Of a stretch of DNA of 64,000 nucleotides, positions 1-13,020 are shown piece by piece (within the stretch, counting starts at the first letter, position 1; each line of letters opens with the position of its first letter). This stretch comes from Parus major (taxonomy: Eukaryota > Chordata > Aves > Passeriformes > Paridae). The stretch covers positions 3,408,532 to 3,472,531 of the forward strand of contig NC_031783.1 of the NCBI RefSeq assembly GCF_001522545.3. The letters run 5' to 3'. The notes under the pieces are model-generated. The model saw only the letters and a program-made list of their open reading frames with translations, did no database searches and was not told where the DNA came from. Made by a program: the position numbers and the translations under genes.

Positions 1-3000
1 TATTGGTATTCAATAAGCATGCTGGCATCAAGTTTTCAACAAATACTTCAGAATATTTGCAGAAAAAGAAATTTTAACTTTGATTATCCTTAGGGGACTG
101 TTAATAACACTTATTTTATGGTGAGGCAGAGTTATGTAAGTTGTATTTAGCTGAGACTAGTCACAAACAAACTGCAACTCAGCTCGAGAGAATTGTTTCA
201 GCAATTCAATCAGGGAGGCTGCAATGCTTCTCAACATCTTGAGGCTGCTTTTCTCTGCAATGCCCATCAAACAAAATATGGGTTTAGACTTATTTCATCA
301 CCTTCATGAGGAAAGCACATCAACCCCACAGCAGAAGTTACAGCACAGCTCTGCCTCGATTATTATTTGTAGTTTGTGTATTTGCTCACACAAGCTGTGG
401 TCTGTACAGGTGAGCATTCACTGCTAAACAAAATGCAAACAGAACAGGCTGATATAAGCAAGTTCAGAGAGTTTGGGCTTGTGAATTCTCTGTTTTTTGC
501 TCCACGGTGAATTTTGCATTTATTTTGCATTGAGTTTTGCCCTGGGCAGATCCCACCACACCTCTCTGCCCCACACAGGAGCTTTCCTGCTGCTCACTCT
601 CCAGGAATGGGAAGCTGCAGATCATTCCATGGGGCAGAGAACACAACCCCCAGCAAGGGGTGGATTAACCCCACTCCTCACTGCTACTGCAGCTCCCTTT
701 TCAGCTCAGTTCTCACAAAGCACAGCCCTCAGTCAGCAAGTCAGAACAGTATGAACACTCCAGGGGCATCTGCCTTGGAAGAGTGATGTGTCCTGCTGGA
801 GTTGTGCCAGCTGGGCCTTTCCCTCCCTCATCTGGTGTTTTTAGAAAAAGAAAAGTGCATGATTTTAGAGTGTATTTGTTTTGCAGTCTTCTTGCCTTGT
901 GAAGAACTCTTGGTCTGTTAATTGCTGTTGTTTCCCTTTACTGTTATTTGTTATCCCTTTGTGCTGGGGTTCTGCTGAAATCTGATATTTTCAGTGTCTT
1001 GGTTCTGGTTTTGAAGTCTTTTGCTTGTTGATGCTGCCACCGTTCACACTGAAATTAATGTAAGTTTTCTTTTTTCCCAGGGTGTTTGCAGAGTACTCCA
1101 AATGTAGCCCAGCAGGATACTGGTCTGAACCGAAATTAACTGTCATACACAGGATTTGTTTATCTCTTCACATCCTTCTGTCACAGATGTTTGTCCTTTG
1201 GCTTGTTCCTTTTTCTAATTATTTTTTGATTATATTTTGAATCACCTTCTGTCTAACCAATTTCTCCCCAAATCAAACAGTGCATTTCTTTCCCCTTCAC
1301 CTACAGTGATTTCCCCCAAACTGAATGTTATTTACTTCTGCTGGAAAGTGACCTTTATATGAATCTGTTTCAGATAGCAGTTGCATTTTGATGCTATGCT
1401 GTTGTTTATTCCTCTTGAGTTATAAATCCACATGTGGTATGCTGTGTGTTGATACACAGTGTAAGGTGAGGCAGGTACAGCTCATTTCCCATGTTCATCC
1501 CTCAAAACTTCTTTCTGGGGTCACTACTAAGTCACTGGTTGATGATTGAAAATTCAGAGCGATTCAAACAGAGCAACCCTGACCAAAACAATGTGACAGG
1601 CACCAACAGCTCCTAGAGCATATAATTTCCTTATTTCCCAGCCAGTCTGTGGAAAGCAAATGCATGAAAATATATGAATTTCCCCAAATGACATCTCAGA
1701 CAAGCATGGAAGGAAACCGAAATTGGGCTGCTGGAGCTGTTTGTGACCTTGCCTTGTGTGTGAGCAGGCTGTGGTGGCAGCCGTGCCCAGGCACAGCTCG
1801 CAGGGTGTGCTGCAGCCCCTGCCCTGCTCGCTCCAGCCTGTGCCAGGGCTGCCCATGGGCAGGACAGGGCTGCACAGGCTCCCCAGGCCAGGCACACGGC
1901 ACAGAGCACCTGGGCACATGGACACAAGCTGTTCTTGCACAAGGCCAGGGTAAAATGCGTTAGAGCATCTTTGTTTGCAGGTTTGCTCCTTCATCCGAGC
2001 TCTGGGCAGCCTCTCCTTGCCCAGGCAGGAGAGATTAATGGAGAGAAACAGAAAGCATGGAGGAGATAGCACCTCTGCACAGTAATTACGAGAGCTGTGT
2101 GACAACTCATTGATATGCAAGTGCAACTGCTGCAAATGGTGGGAATGCACAGACAGAAAGAAGATAATTCCACGGCATTAAGCAGAAAGCTCTTCCAGGG
2201 CTGATGGCAGAGAAAAGCACTTTGACTCTTCAGTTGTCTGAGCTGTTCAGGGCAGTGTGTAACTCTCCTGCTGGCTCCAGGTGCTGTGCTGAGCTGCTGG
2301 AGCTGATTTCCCTCCTCACACACATTCAGTTATCTCAGGCCAGAGCGCTGAGCGAACCGTGAGGTCGCTGTGGCTCCAGGACCGATGCTAATGGTGACCC
2401 ATGTGGGTAAAATAATTCCTGGCTCCAGCTCAGTCACCAGCTGGCTCTCCTCTTGCTCTGCAGTTGGTGCTCGGGGATGATCTGACTGCTCTCTGAATTG
2501 GTTATGTGAAATAAAACTGGCTTTGAGAGAGGCAAACAAATAACACACCTCTAGGGGAGGTGGTTGAGTCCTTTTGGGGATGGGGCAAGGTGGGACCTTG
2601 AATAATCTGTAGTTCTGCTTTGGATGATGTTAAAAAAAGTGAGAAGTTGAATTCAAGCAGGTTTGTGTTTCAAGACAAATTAATATGTAATCAATGGAAT
2701 TGTTCAGGCAATCAAAGCTTATGCCCACAATATTTAAATCACAATTACAATAGGGAAGTTTTCTGATAAGCACAATTAAGATAATTTCTCTTTCTGTCAC
2801 TTCATTCTTCTAAATTAACATTTTATTTTTTTCTCCATTTGCATTTGGAATTAAGTCTGTTAGCATTATTTAGATAGACATTATCTTGGTAATAATGAAA
2901 GTTTTCTGATTTTTTTCTTTCCTTTATTATGAGCCTTCTTTCATGATTTCCACTGGCAAGTAACACATGAAGTGTGAGAACAGGGGAATAATAGGGGAAG

Positions 3001-5040
3001 AGACAGCTTCCTCCCTTTCCAGCAACAGGATAATGGCTATCAGAGATCCTCTCCTTGAAAGGAGAAATAGAATATCTCTCTTCACAAGTAAGGATATAAA
3101 AAAAATCAATAATACATGTTTTCTGCTAGTCAGACTTTCCTAGTATCCTTTCCAGTGGGGAAATTAAGGAAAATGTTTTAATTATTTTCAATTCTCTTTG
3201 AACAGAAAAACAACTGTGGAGAAAAATGTGAAGTGTTTTTCTGACAATTGGTTTTCTGTAGTGTACACAGCAGTAAAAATAACTTAATTGTGTAATACTT
3301 TCCAGGAAATACATCTTTCAAACCTCCTAGGTAGAGAGGGATGGGATTTTTTTTTTTTAACTAAAAAACTGGAATTTGTATTAGGCTCTAAATGCAGACA
3401 GAATTCCAATTGAATCAGCTTCTTGCAGAACTTTTATCCCACACTTCTCTACAGAAAATTCTTGGTCACCAGAATGCAGAGGATGTCTCAGCTCCTGTGC
3501 TATCCCTTGTCATGTCTAGGGATAACCATTAATTTTGCCCAAAGTTTTTAATAGGAATTAAAGCTCAATTTTTGCTTTAAGTGTGCCTCAGGTTGTAACT
3601 CTGTTACCTGTGACTTGTCTTTTGCACATCATCAACAGTGAGTTTCCATTTGGAGTGGAATTGGAAAGTCTGGAGTCTCAAAGACTCACAGGAATAAAGA
3701 CAAATTCAGGGCTAACACATAGAAATATTAATTGAAAGGCTGCACAGAGAGCTCCCAGCTCTGTTGCACGGGTTGAACTCTGGATCAGTCACTCCAAATT
3801 AAACTTAGAATTGCAACATATATTTTTCCTTTTGATTTTGGACTTAGGTGGAAAAATGGACTCCTTGCTTTCTTCACAAGGATTCAAGATAGTTGTATCT
3901 CTGGGTTTTTTTGCAAATAGAGAACACATATCTCAAAACCTAAGACTAGAGATGGTAATTGATTGCCTTGAATAACCTTTTTAGCTTGACTGGAGCTCCT
4001 GCTGGTTTCTTGCTGGCTTTGATTTTAGCATCTCTGTCAGGGCCCTTACCAGACTTCTCAGCATCTGATGCTATTGTATCAAGATTTGTTATAATAATTT
4101 ATCTCCTGACTGTTGCTATAATTATCTAAGTTATAATTTAGAGTTCCACAGGAGGCTGGAGACCATTGGGTTTACAAAAAGAAATACAGTTTCCCCATGC
4201 TTACATAAAAACCTTGTTTTTTTTTTATTCTGCAGCTGCTTAGGTGTATTGCATTGATCCTCCAGAAATCTCGAGGCTGGCACAGAGTGCAGAACTCCTT
4301 TTTGCTCTGCCCCTCTCACCATGTAACTCTGAAAGAACTTTTCCAGTCACTATCCAGTGTGCCAAAGAACAAAGCCAGTGACATTGCAGGGAATACTGAA
4401 ATACTGTTTGTGTATTCACAGCTGCCAGTTCAGATCTGAGAGATTCACCTCTGACAAGTTAATATGAAGATTTAAAAAGGCTGAGGGGGCCTCCGTTATT
4501 GGCAATAAATACTTTTACATTATTTCATTTATTATCAAGATGTTACTGAGTCACAGGATAATTGGTGTGAAAACAACTTGTCTGAAAACAGCACTGTTTA
4601 GATTGAGATGTTTCGTTATGTAAGAAGAGGCTTAGGGTTGCTGTTCCACCCACTGTACCAGCATTTTATGCAACAATAGTATATTTTTTTTCCTTTTTTT
4701 AATATAATTTTCTAGGGGAAATAATATAAGCAATGCCAGAAAAGCCATGGCACCAGCACTGCTAGAATGGCAGAAGTTGCCTCATCCTGCAAAATTCAAT
4801 TACTCCTGATGAACTGATTAACATTTTAGAGTAATATATGGAAAACACAGGTTTAAATATGTTTTAAAAATTCCTTTAGAGTTAGTAACTGTATAAAAGA
4901 CCTTTGAGAATTAATCCAGATTTTCCAAGTCAGAAGTGAAAAAGGCACTTGAAGTGTTTGAATTGTTAACGTTCAATAACTGCCTTTTCTTTAGAATGTG
5001 TCCAAAGGAACAGATTCATTTAATTAAAGACTGTTAATAA
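1..5040. other. Non-coding stretch, no gene seen
   Basis: AT-rich sequence broken by a GC-richer patch at about 1740-1935. The open frames in that patch (minus strand 1554-2150 and its overlaps) have cysteine- and proline-rich, low-information translations and no domain I recognise. A good acceptor-like tract ends at 1080 (pyrimidine run then CAG), but no matching donor follows, so I do not call an exon. Short T runs occur near 3350 and 4220. I see no repeat family, RNA gene or promoter that I can defend. Confidence 0.6.
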
Positions 5041-8000
5041 TTACACTTGGAAATTTGATTGATAACAGAAAACAACCCCAGCAGGTTTGAGAAGGCTCAG
5101 ATTGGTGCAGGAGCTGGGCTGAGGAAGGAGAGGTTTGAGAAGGCTCTGTTCTCCTTTCTGGGGAGGAAATCTGTCACCTTTTATGTCTTTCATAGCCCAA
5201 GTTCAAAACTTGACAGCAATAACCTTCCAACTGTATCTACATGAATTGGATGTTATGACTTCAATGAAAGACAATCTCGTGTGAGATTCTTTTGGTTACA
5301 TTTCAAAGATTTATTCAAACTATATGAGGTTTTCTAAGAACAAAGCATAAAAGATGTTTTTTTTCCAGGCCCTGGTTCAATAAAGCCCAGAGGTTTAAGC
5401 GTGTCATTGTGAGCCTGTGACTGGACCTGAGCACAGAAATGAAATCTTAACATAATCTTTACAACAGGCATACTCTCATGGCTTGGCTAAAGAATGGCTT
5501 CAGAGAGGTAATTAAAGAGAGAGATTTTTCATGAGTTGAGTGAAATCTCCTGCACAGAACTGGCATGAGATTCATGCATGAGTTTTCTTTTGCCTGGCAA
5601 TAATCTGTCCCCAAACTGTTACAGAATAAATATGGTAGGAGAACAGGCTCCGAAGTTATCCAATGTGTATTCTGTTTGTAAGCTTCATAATGAAGATATT
5701 TGTCTCTCCATTAGTGGACATTTTCAGTTTCCCAAGTAGTTCTGTGGGATGCTGAGGGCAGAAAAGAATCTTTGTCACATCATATGAAACAGATCATGAG
5801 CGTGAAGTGTCTGAAGCAACCTTTCTTCAAACAGCATTACTGCAGGTCAGCAAAGTTCAAGGATTCTTCAGATCAATCTTTTCCTGTTCATGTGCAAGAG
5901 AAATTTAGGACAGAGCTTATTGTCGTGAATAAGAAATATTCTTGGAACCTAAGCTGCCAGAATCTCCAAAGTGCACACTGTAAACATTTCACTGCCTCAG
6001 TGACAGCTAAGTGAGGACGCCTTGCTCATTATCCATAAAGAATATGTGGCACAGATGAGCCCAGAATGTAAATTTCTAAGGAAATGGAGAAAATATAATT
6101 CATTTTTCATGCAGAAATGTTAGATTTTTTCCTTTTTTATGCTGAAAGGTTCATGGAAAATTAATTAGGAGAAATCTAACAAATGTGTTGGTAATGCTGT
6201 AAAAGTACTTTTCAACATGGAAGGAAATAAAGGAGGCTGCAATCATTGAGGTTAAATGGAAAATGGGAGGTGCAAATAGGCCCTCAGTAGTAGCTGATCA
6301 TTATAGAATTTTTAAATAAATGCCAGAAATTAGCAGAAATGTAAAGAGGGAGATGTAGTTTACTGCAGTGTGGTCTGAAATGCAATAACTGTGTTAAAAT
6401 TCACCGGAGCTTCTGAAGATTTGTTAGCATTTTGCAATACGCTTTCTGAAGGGAAAGGAGATGGTTGCACTCAGTGCATCTTTGTGAGCGCTGTCACAGT
6501 TAAATGTCTGTGTGCACTTACCAAAACTACAGCCATTTCAATGACACATTGAATTTTCTGAGACTGAGGGATTTGCTGCAGTGCAGAGAGGAGCCCGTTT
6601 GTTTGCTGGCAGGTGAGTTGGGGCAGGCACGATTTAAGTGCCCAAAACAACGAGAGGCTGGTTGGTATTTCTGGAGTGGTATCCATTATTTACAGTTACT
6701 AGGCTGCGAGGGTATTTGCAGCAATGTCACACTAACCTCCATGAATTCTTGATTGAGAAATAAAAAATTAACAGTATGGACTGATGGGAAGGCTGGTGGA
6801 TAGAGACAAGTGGTTTTAGAGCAATCACGGAGCAGTGCTGCTAACACAAACACACTCCTGACATGTCAGAGCAGCATTTAGTGCTGCACAACTTCCACAC
6901 AGGATTTGTCCCTTGCTAGTCCTGCCCTTCACAGCTCCCCACACAGCTGGGGCTGCAGAGGAGTTGGCTTTTTCCTGTGATTTCTAGATTTGCCTGGCTG
7001 TCTAAACTTCCAGAACAAGATTCAGAGCAGTGTTTGAGCTGCAGTTTCCCTCTAGCAGGTAATGGCAGCTTTGGCAGCCTGGGGAGCTGCTTGTCCCCTG
7101 TGCCCCCTCCCCTTCTAGGCAGGGGTTCCTTCCCTAAGCCTGGCTCTGGGCTTGGGGCTCCTGGGGACATCTGAGAGCTGGGCCCTGCTGAGGGGACAAA
7201 CAGCCTGCAGGCAGGGAAATCACTCTGCAGGTGACAGCCTCACTCTGTTAGCCTGTGCAGTAATGGTGATGATTATTCAGAGGCACAAAAGTGAAAAGCA
7301 GAACTCTTGCGTGGTTTGTTTCTTAGTAACTGCTGGAGGAGGAATTGCCTGTGATGCCAAGGCTTGTGCTGAACATCACCAGTTTGAGGAGCTGTTTGTG
7401 TTGGACCAGGGGCTGCTCTCATATACAGGGTTAATGTTTTGGCTGCTCCTGAAACGTTACCTGTAAACTTCTTTCTCATTTAAAGCAGTCAGAGCCCCCT
7501 GGGAACTAAAGAAATTGCAGGGTGTGGGATGGAGCCAGCCTGGAATGGAGCACAGAAGTTCCATCCAGTGCAAAGCACAGAGCAGTGAACAGCTGACACA
7601 CACCAGCTCTAATCTGGTGCATTATGTGGGGCTACAGTGATGCTTTTTGTGTTCTTTTTATTTCAAAACAGCAACTTCCACTAAAATCTCCTTCTAGTGA
7701 AACTGAATTTACTTTAATTTTATATTGACATGAACTCTCTCTCCAGAATCTTGTTGGTGGTGGTTTTTTTTCTGGTTTATCATCTTGAATGATGGAACTC
7801 TGTAACGTTCCCTTGGTCTAAGCAGAAGGACCTGGCTCAAGGTTCATAACCTTTCATCTGCTTTGAAAGGGGTTTTCAACAAGTCCTGGTTTAGTATTAG
7901 AGCCTTCTGATTAAGAGTGTTTAAGAGGTACATTGTAATTGGAAAGCATTTGCATGGACTTCTTGATTATTTTTAATCATTCACTGTACATAAATCCTGG

Positions 8001-11000
8001 AGTAGAGAGCTTAAAGAAAAGCTGATTTATTTTTGAATATATTTTTTGCACAGGGAAGACTCCAAAAGACAGAGCTATTTCTGCAGGACCCTTGAGGGAC
8101 ACCACTTGTTACTGCATTTTATTACATTGCTTAGATTTAAATTCTGGAATGTGCAGAATATTATCTGTACGTTATCCTGCTTTTTAACCATGCCTTTTAA
8201 AGTCAGAGGATCCTCCACTGAAGAGGTGTTGCTTATTGACAGGTTCTGCTTCCTAATTTAAGGCTTTCAGTAGTGCCCATATTTAAAGTATTTTACATAA
8301 TTCATTGCACTATTTTCTTCCTGCCCATGGAAATGATAAGCATCTCTTGCTGTGATCTTTCACTCCAAGGATTAAGACTCTTTTCATATTCATAAATGTG
8401 AGGAATTCTAATAAGTGGTGTGCCAGTGAGCTCTGGGTGATGGTCAGGAGGGTGTGAGGGTGGCTTCTGCAGCACTGCTGGGAGTGCCACTGTGCTGAGG
8501 GACGATGTGTAGGGGACATTTCAAATCTCTCTGTTCCTGCTCACAGGGCTGGGGCTCTGCAGCATGAAACACAGCCAGGAGACAGGTATAACCCTACTAA
8601 TGATGAGAAATCAGGAGTGAAGGATTTGAATAGCTTACACCTGCGTTTGAGACTGAGTGATCCATCTCTTATTTTGTATGCCTATCAGTCCTGAATGAAC
8701 AACAGCTGTAGCTTAGAAACAGATGAGACTCTCTTAGGAAATGCTTCTGTTAAGGGCTTTTTACAGCCCTGTCACAGTTTAAATGGACTTTCAAGCTGTG
8801 CTGATGTTAAGTCCCTTGTTTGGGGCCGAGGTGATGGAAGAATTGCTATTCATTTCCAGCTACACTGGCTGTCGTGTTGTCAGAAGTTCCATATTTTAAA
8901 ATATGACTCAAAATTCTGAATTTTCTGACACATGGCACTTATGTAGCTAACTCTTAGGGCACTGATGCCTTTTGTGCAATTCATTTTGCAGTAATAACCC
9001 CCAAATATAATAAAATTCATTTGAAGGAAGTACATTAGATAGTTAAAACTTAACAATACTGACCACAAATCTTAAATTTCCCCACAGGTAAAGGGGATGT
9101 GCATTGCTTTATCTCAGTGAAGTATCTCCCTGCCCTCATCCTGCTTATTTATTCTCTTTTTTAATGCTTTAAATGTGTTGCTGCTATGAGATTATTAAGG
9201 AAAAAGTGTTTATTTTATTTTAGATATCAAATTACCCCAGTTCCGCTCCTTCCCAGTCATGAGGCTGCTGCTTTCCCTGCTGACTGGAATATTTGGGAAT
9301 GATGGTGCCTTCCTCCTGTGCAGTGTACCACGAGAATCTCACACCAGGTTAACAGAGCTATGGATATGCACCCTCAGCTCTGCATCCTCCCAGCAAAAAG
9401 ATGGAAAAAATACTTGATTATTTCTACCTTGGTGTAAGAGAGCGACTGAACTGGAGATACACTCAAGCTGTGAATGTCAGGGATAAATAGGCAGCTTACA
9501 AATGGCATTGAAAACTGTGCTGCTGAGTGGGAAAAAGATTTGGTTTCTTATTGTTCTGCTGGCTTTGGGTTGATTTTTTAAAAAAAGAAAAGTGGCGTGT
9601 TTTGATGAGGATTATACAGAGCGATGGCTTCGGAAAGTGCAGGAGCTCTTCTCTTCAAATGTTTGCCTTTTAGACTGAGTTTCTTAGACTGGGCTGCTTG
9701 GTGAGGCTGGTTTTGCTCAGCAGTGACAGCCAGGAGCAGCTCTGGCCTCGTGCAGCACAGGCCCGTGGCATTAATGTGTCAGCATCTGTTCGCTACAGCA
9801 GAGGTACCACGACCTTGCTGTATCATCATTAATTTCCCCAAAACAAACCAGCCAGAACTAGTGCTGGTAGAAACAATTTGAAGAACATCAGCATACAGTC
9901 AGACTTGTTTAGTCTTTGACATTGATGGAGGGGTTGTTGCTTTTGTGACCAAAACTCAAGAGGACCATGAAGGCAGGGCCGTGCTCTGCCCAGGGGCTGT
10001 GGACACGCTCGTCCCACCAGGACTCTCATCCCTGGGAAAGGTGGGAATGAGCAGCCAGACCTGGGAGGACCTTGGCTGACTTCACTGGCTGCATTTTGAT
10101 CAGAACACACGGTAAGGCTGGCAAAGGGCTCCATCTTCATTTCTGTGCCTCACGGCCTCAGGGCGCAGGAGGAGAAATGACAGAGGAGGAAAGTCTGCCC
10201 CTGGGATATGGGAATTCGTGTTTGTACCAGGCCAGACCTTCAGCCCCTGGCAGCTGGGGACAGCAGAGTGGCCTGTGCTGCCACTTCAGGGCCTGGCCCT
10301 CCCTTTGTGCTGCCCCCATTGCTGTCCCTCAGAGCCACAGCCAGCTCCAAACAGCCCCTGGGGCCTGGACTGTGAGATGGTGCAGCTGCTCTTCCCATCT
10401 CCTGTTCTTACAAGGATTTACCTGGGAGGGGATCTCTGCTGCTCAGGGCTGGGAGGGCTGAGAGGCCACTCTTGCCCATGGCTAGTGGCCCTGGGGGTGG
10501 CTGGTGGGGGCTGAAGCACCTTGGGCCACCACTCTGGCCAGTCTCGCTGCCCAGTTCCTGCCAGAGCTGCTCCTCACACATGTGGGGGTCTCTGAGCTGC
10601 CCCAAGTACTGGGGCAGAAAAAACAACCCCTTTGTGCATTTCAACTCCTTCCCAGAAAGGGCTTTAAATGAAAGTAAATCCTTCCTTAGCCTAAGGTTTG
10701 GCAACAGTTTAAACTTAAGGTAGTTATAGAGGTATAATTGAATTGCTTTGTTCCACAAGCTCTAACGATGGCAAATCAGATACATTTGTATAAAAATTAT
10801 TTATTAAGACAAATGAACAGACAAAAGATAACGGATGGAAGATCTTAATCAGAATTACTTCCTATGCTGCATGAAACTAAAAAAAATATAGTTGATTTTA
10901 ACATCATAAAGAAGTGCATGATATCAAGGTATTTATATTAAAGCTGGCAAAAGAAATGGCATTGATTAGGATTTGAATGTAACATATTACCAAAGTTATG

Positions 11001-11398
11001 ATGATGTACAGATTCCTTCATTTAACCCCAGGGTAGTAACCTTGGAGTAGGCATCCCTACTCATGGGAGAAACTCCACACATTTCCAGGAAAACACACGG
11101 AAGATTTCTACTTTGTGAAAGTTTGGTGTGGCTTTTATGGTTGTAAAGGGGTGGCTGTCAGTCAGAAATCCAGCTTACCTTGTCAGATGTCCCTTCAAAT
11201 GGACATTTATTATTTACAAGATATTTATTGTCACTTGGGAGGTGCTAACCCTATGGCACCAAAATAACTCCCTATGAGATATCCTGTCCTGTTTGAGTTA
11301 TCTAAGTGGTTAACAAACAGCAGATGAGATTTTATGGGGGTAGAATGTCCTGCTCCTCCTGTTGATGGTGATGGCTGCTGGCAGCATCACTTTCCCTT
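5041..11398. other. Non-coding stretch, no gene seen
   Basis: Mostly AT-rich with GC-richer patches at about 6900-7200 and 9950-10560, where most of the open frames cluster on both strands. None of those translations resembles a known family, and opposite-strand frames overlap freely, as expected of chance frames. The only small structure noted is the 16-base direct repeat at 5083-5146, listed separately. Confidence 0.6.
5083..5146. repeat. Pair of 16-base direct repeats
   Basis: The 16-mer AGGTTTGAGAAGGCTC occurs at 5083-5098 and again at 5131-5146, 48 bases apart in the same orientation and with no mismatch. It is probably a minor slippage or local duplication remnant. No function is implied. 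Confidence 0.7.
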
Positions 11399-11561
11399 TG
11401 ATGCCTTAGGATTTAGCATTTCTATTTTTCAGATCCTGTGCTGCTTTAGTGTTTAACTCTAAACTCCATGGGCTGCCAGCTGCTCTTCTCCTGTTTAGTC
11501 AGACAAAACAATTCCTCTCTAGGCCTGAAACTCAAGGACACCTGACTCAGGCCCTGAAAAG

Positions 11562-11569
11562 TATAAATA
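11562..11569 (+). promoter_or_regulatory. TATA-like box inside the solo LTR
   Basis: TATAAATA lies 163 bases into the LTR and 196 bases before its AATAAA signal, the usual place for an LTR core promoter. Whether it still initiates transcription cannot be told from sequence. Confidence 0.5.
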
Positions 11570-11757
11570 AAAGTGAGTTTGGGGAGGAAAACTGGGGGTA
11601 AATGACTTCATTACCTGAAGTTGTAATTGGAGGATTAACCCCTGATATAAATGGACCAAATTCATAATTGTATGGAAAAGCTGGTGACCATTTTCCATCT
11701 TGGGTGCAGCCTCTGGGAGGCTCCTGACTGCCCAAGGTGTTCCTGTTGGAGGCCTTT

Positions 11758-11763
11758 AATAAA
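11758..11763 (+). terminator. Polyadenylation signal of the solo LTR
   Basis: AATAAA is followed within about 20 bases by a T/C-rich segment with TTATTCTCTTAATC and then TGTCTGGCCTC. This matches the R/U5 junction layout of retroviral LTRs and could end transcripts arriving from the left. Confidence 0.5.
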
Positions 11764-12571
11764 TACCCACTTTATTCTCTTAATCTTGTCTGGCCTCTGT
11801 TCCAGACTGCCACACCAAGGCATCACCATGACCTGGCAGAGCTGGAGATGTCTCAGCTCTGGCATTACCCAGTCCCCGAGCCTGAGGAAGCCCAGGGTGC
11901 AGGGGTGTCCCTGGCACGGGCTCTGCCCCAGGGCTGGGAGCCCAGGGCATGGAGCAGCAGCCCAAATTCATTAAATCACTGGAAGTTTGCAGAGGTGAGG
12001 GCTGCTGGGAGCCACGAGCCGCGGGTCAGCGCTAATGGAGTTGCTGGGTGAGGTTCATCAGCCCGCCTGACCTGGTGTTTGGGAGGCTGCTGCTGTGTGC
12101 ACGCCTGCCTGCCGCACGGGAGGGATGGGGATGCAATTTTCGGGGCTAATGATTGTGCTGACCTGATGTCCTCATACAGCTGCTTTCTATTACTGTCGCT
12201 TAACTGGGACAGGGGAGGCTCAGGGGACTGCCTTTCTGTAATGAGCTGGCTGTGCAATTATGGCACTTACTGCAGGACACCGGGGCTAAATCTAGCTCAT
12301 TTTTGCTTCATCATCTATTTTTATATTATTCTGGCATAATGTGGGCATTCCAAAAAATGTGAGTTTATTGCTCCTGGGTGAGATGGATAGTGCTAATAGT
12401 GCTGCTGAGTGTTGTGAGGCAGGCGTCGCGAGGGAGTTGTTTCATTGCTGCCTTTTCACTCTGTCCTCTTGCCTCGCTGCTCTGGAGCCTTACAAAATTA
12501 ATGACACATGAAAAAAAAAATCACTGGAGATATTTTTGTTTATATTTATATTCCAGGTTTTTTTTGTCTGG

Positions 12572-12590
12572 TTTTTTTTTTTTTTTTTTT
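12572..12590. repeat. Poly-T run (19 bases)
   Basis: An uninterrupted run of 19 T, preceded by an 8-base T run at about 12558-12565. It accounts for the phenylalanine-rich translation across it. Length is likely variable and prone to sequencing error. There is no adjoining element body to mark it as a retroposon tail. Confidence 0.9.
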
Positions 12591-12980
12591 CTCCTTGCTA
12601 AATTAAGCAGGAAGCATTAATGTCATTTTTACCAGAATCCATGGAAAAGCTGTAGTGGCTCGACAATTTCCTTAAAAATGCTTTTTTTACCCTGAACTCC
12701 AGATTTATTTTATTGCAGTTGCATTCTGATCATGAGCTTCTACCATCTAATAAGTGTGAAATCCTACTCTTGTTGACATCTAGAAATTGCCAGGATTATC
12801 ATAGGCAGCAGGGCAGCAGTGTATGTGGATATTTTGCTAAAGGTGTGGATAAAGTAGGTTTAGGTTACTTTTAAGAGGACAGCAAACAAAGACCATATAT
12901 TTTATTGCATAAAAAACCCATGTATTTTTTGTGGTTAACTTATTATGTATTGATGTTTTCTCTCATTACCTCATCATAAG

Positions 12981-13020
12981 AGTAATGGAATTTATTCCCA
13001 AGTAATGAAATTTATTCCCA
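12981..13020. repeat. 20-base tandem duplication, two copies
   Basis: The unit at 12981-13000 is repeated at 13001-13020 with one G/A difference (AGTAATGG versus AGTAATGA at the unit start). It appears to be a simple local duplication in AT-rich DNA. Confidence 0.9.

Larger units (their letters stand above)
11399..11825 (+). mobile_element. Solo LTR of an endogenous retrovirus (avian type)
   Basis: The 427-base element begins TGATGCCTT and ends AAGGCATCA, a perfect 9-base terminal inverted repeat with the TG...CA boundary of LTRs. Inside are a TATA-like box (TATAAATA, 11562-11569) and, about 190 bases later, a polyadenylation signal (AATAAA, 11758-11763) followed by a T/C-rich segment, giving the U3-R-U5 order and plus orientation. 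No internal retroviral sequence, primer-binding site or second LTR adjoins it, so it looks like a solo LTR left by LTR-LTR recombination. The flanks (CCTT before, CCAT after) may be a decayed 4-base target duplication, but this is weak. The 5' end resembles the fragment at 36678-36756. I did not assign a named family. No open frame of interest lies inside. Confidence 0.75.

Noticed and set aside
1066..1240. Strong acceptor-like tract (TTTTCTTTTTTCCCAG) followed by about 50 open codons
   Set aside because: No donor follows before the frame closes in AT-rich DNA, and the peptide is unfamiliar. A terminal exon cannot be excluded but is unsupported.
1554..2150. 198-codon minus-strand frame
   Set aside because: It lies over a GC-richer patch where several overlapping frames are open on both strands. 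The product is low-information with no domain and no splice context.
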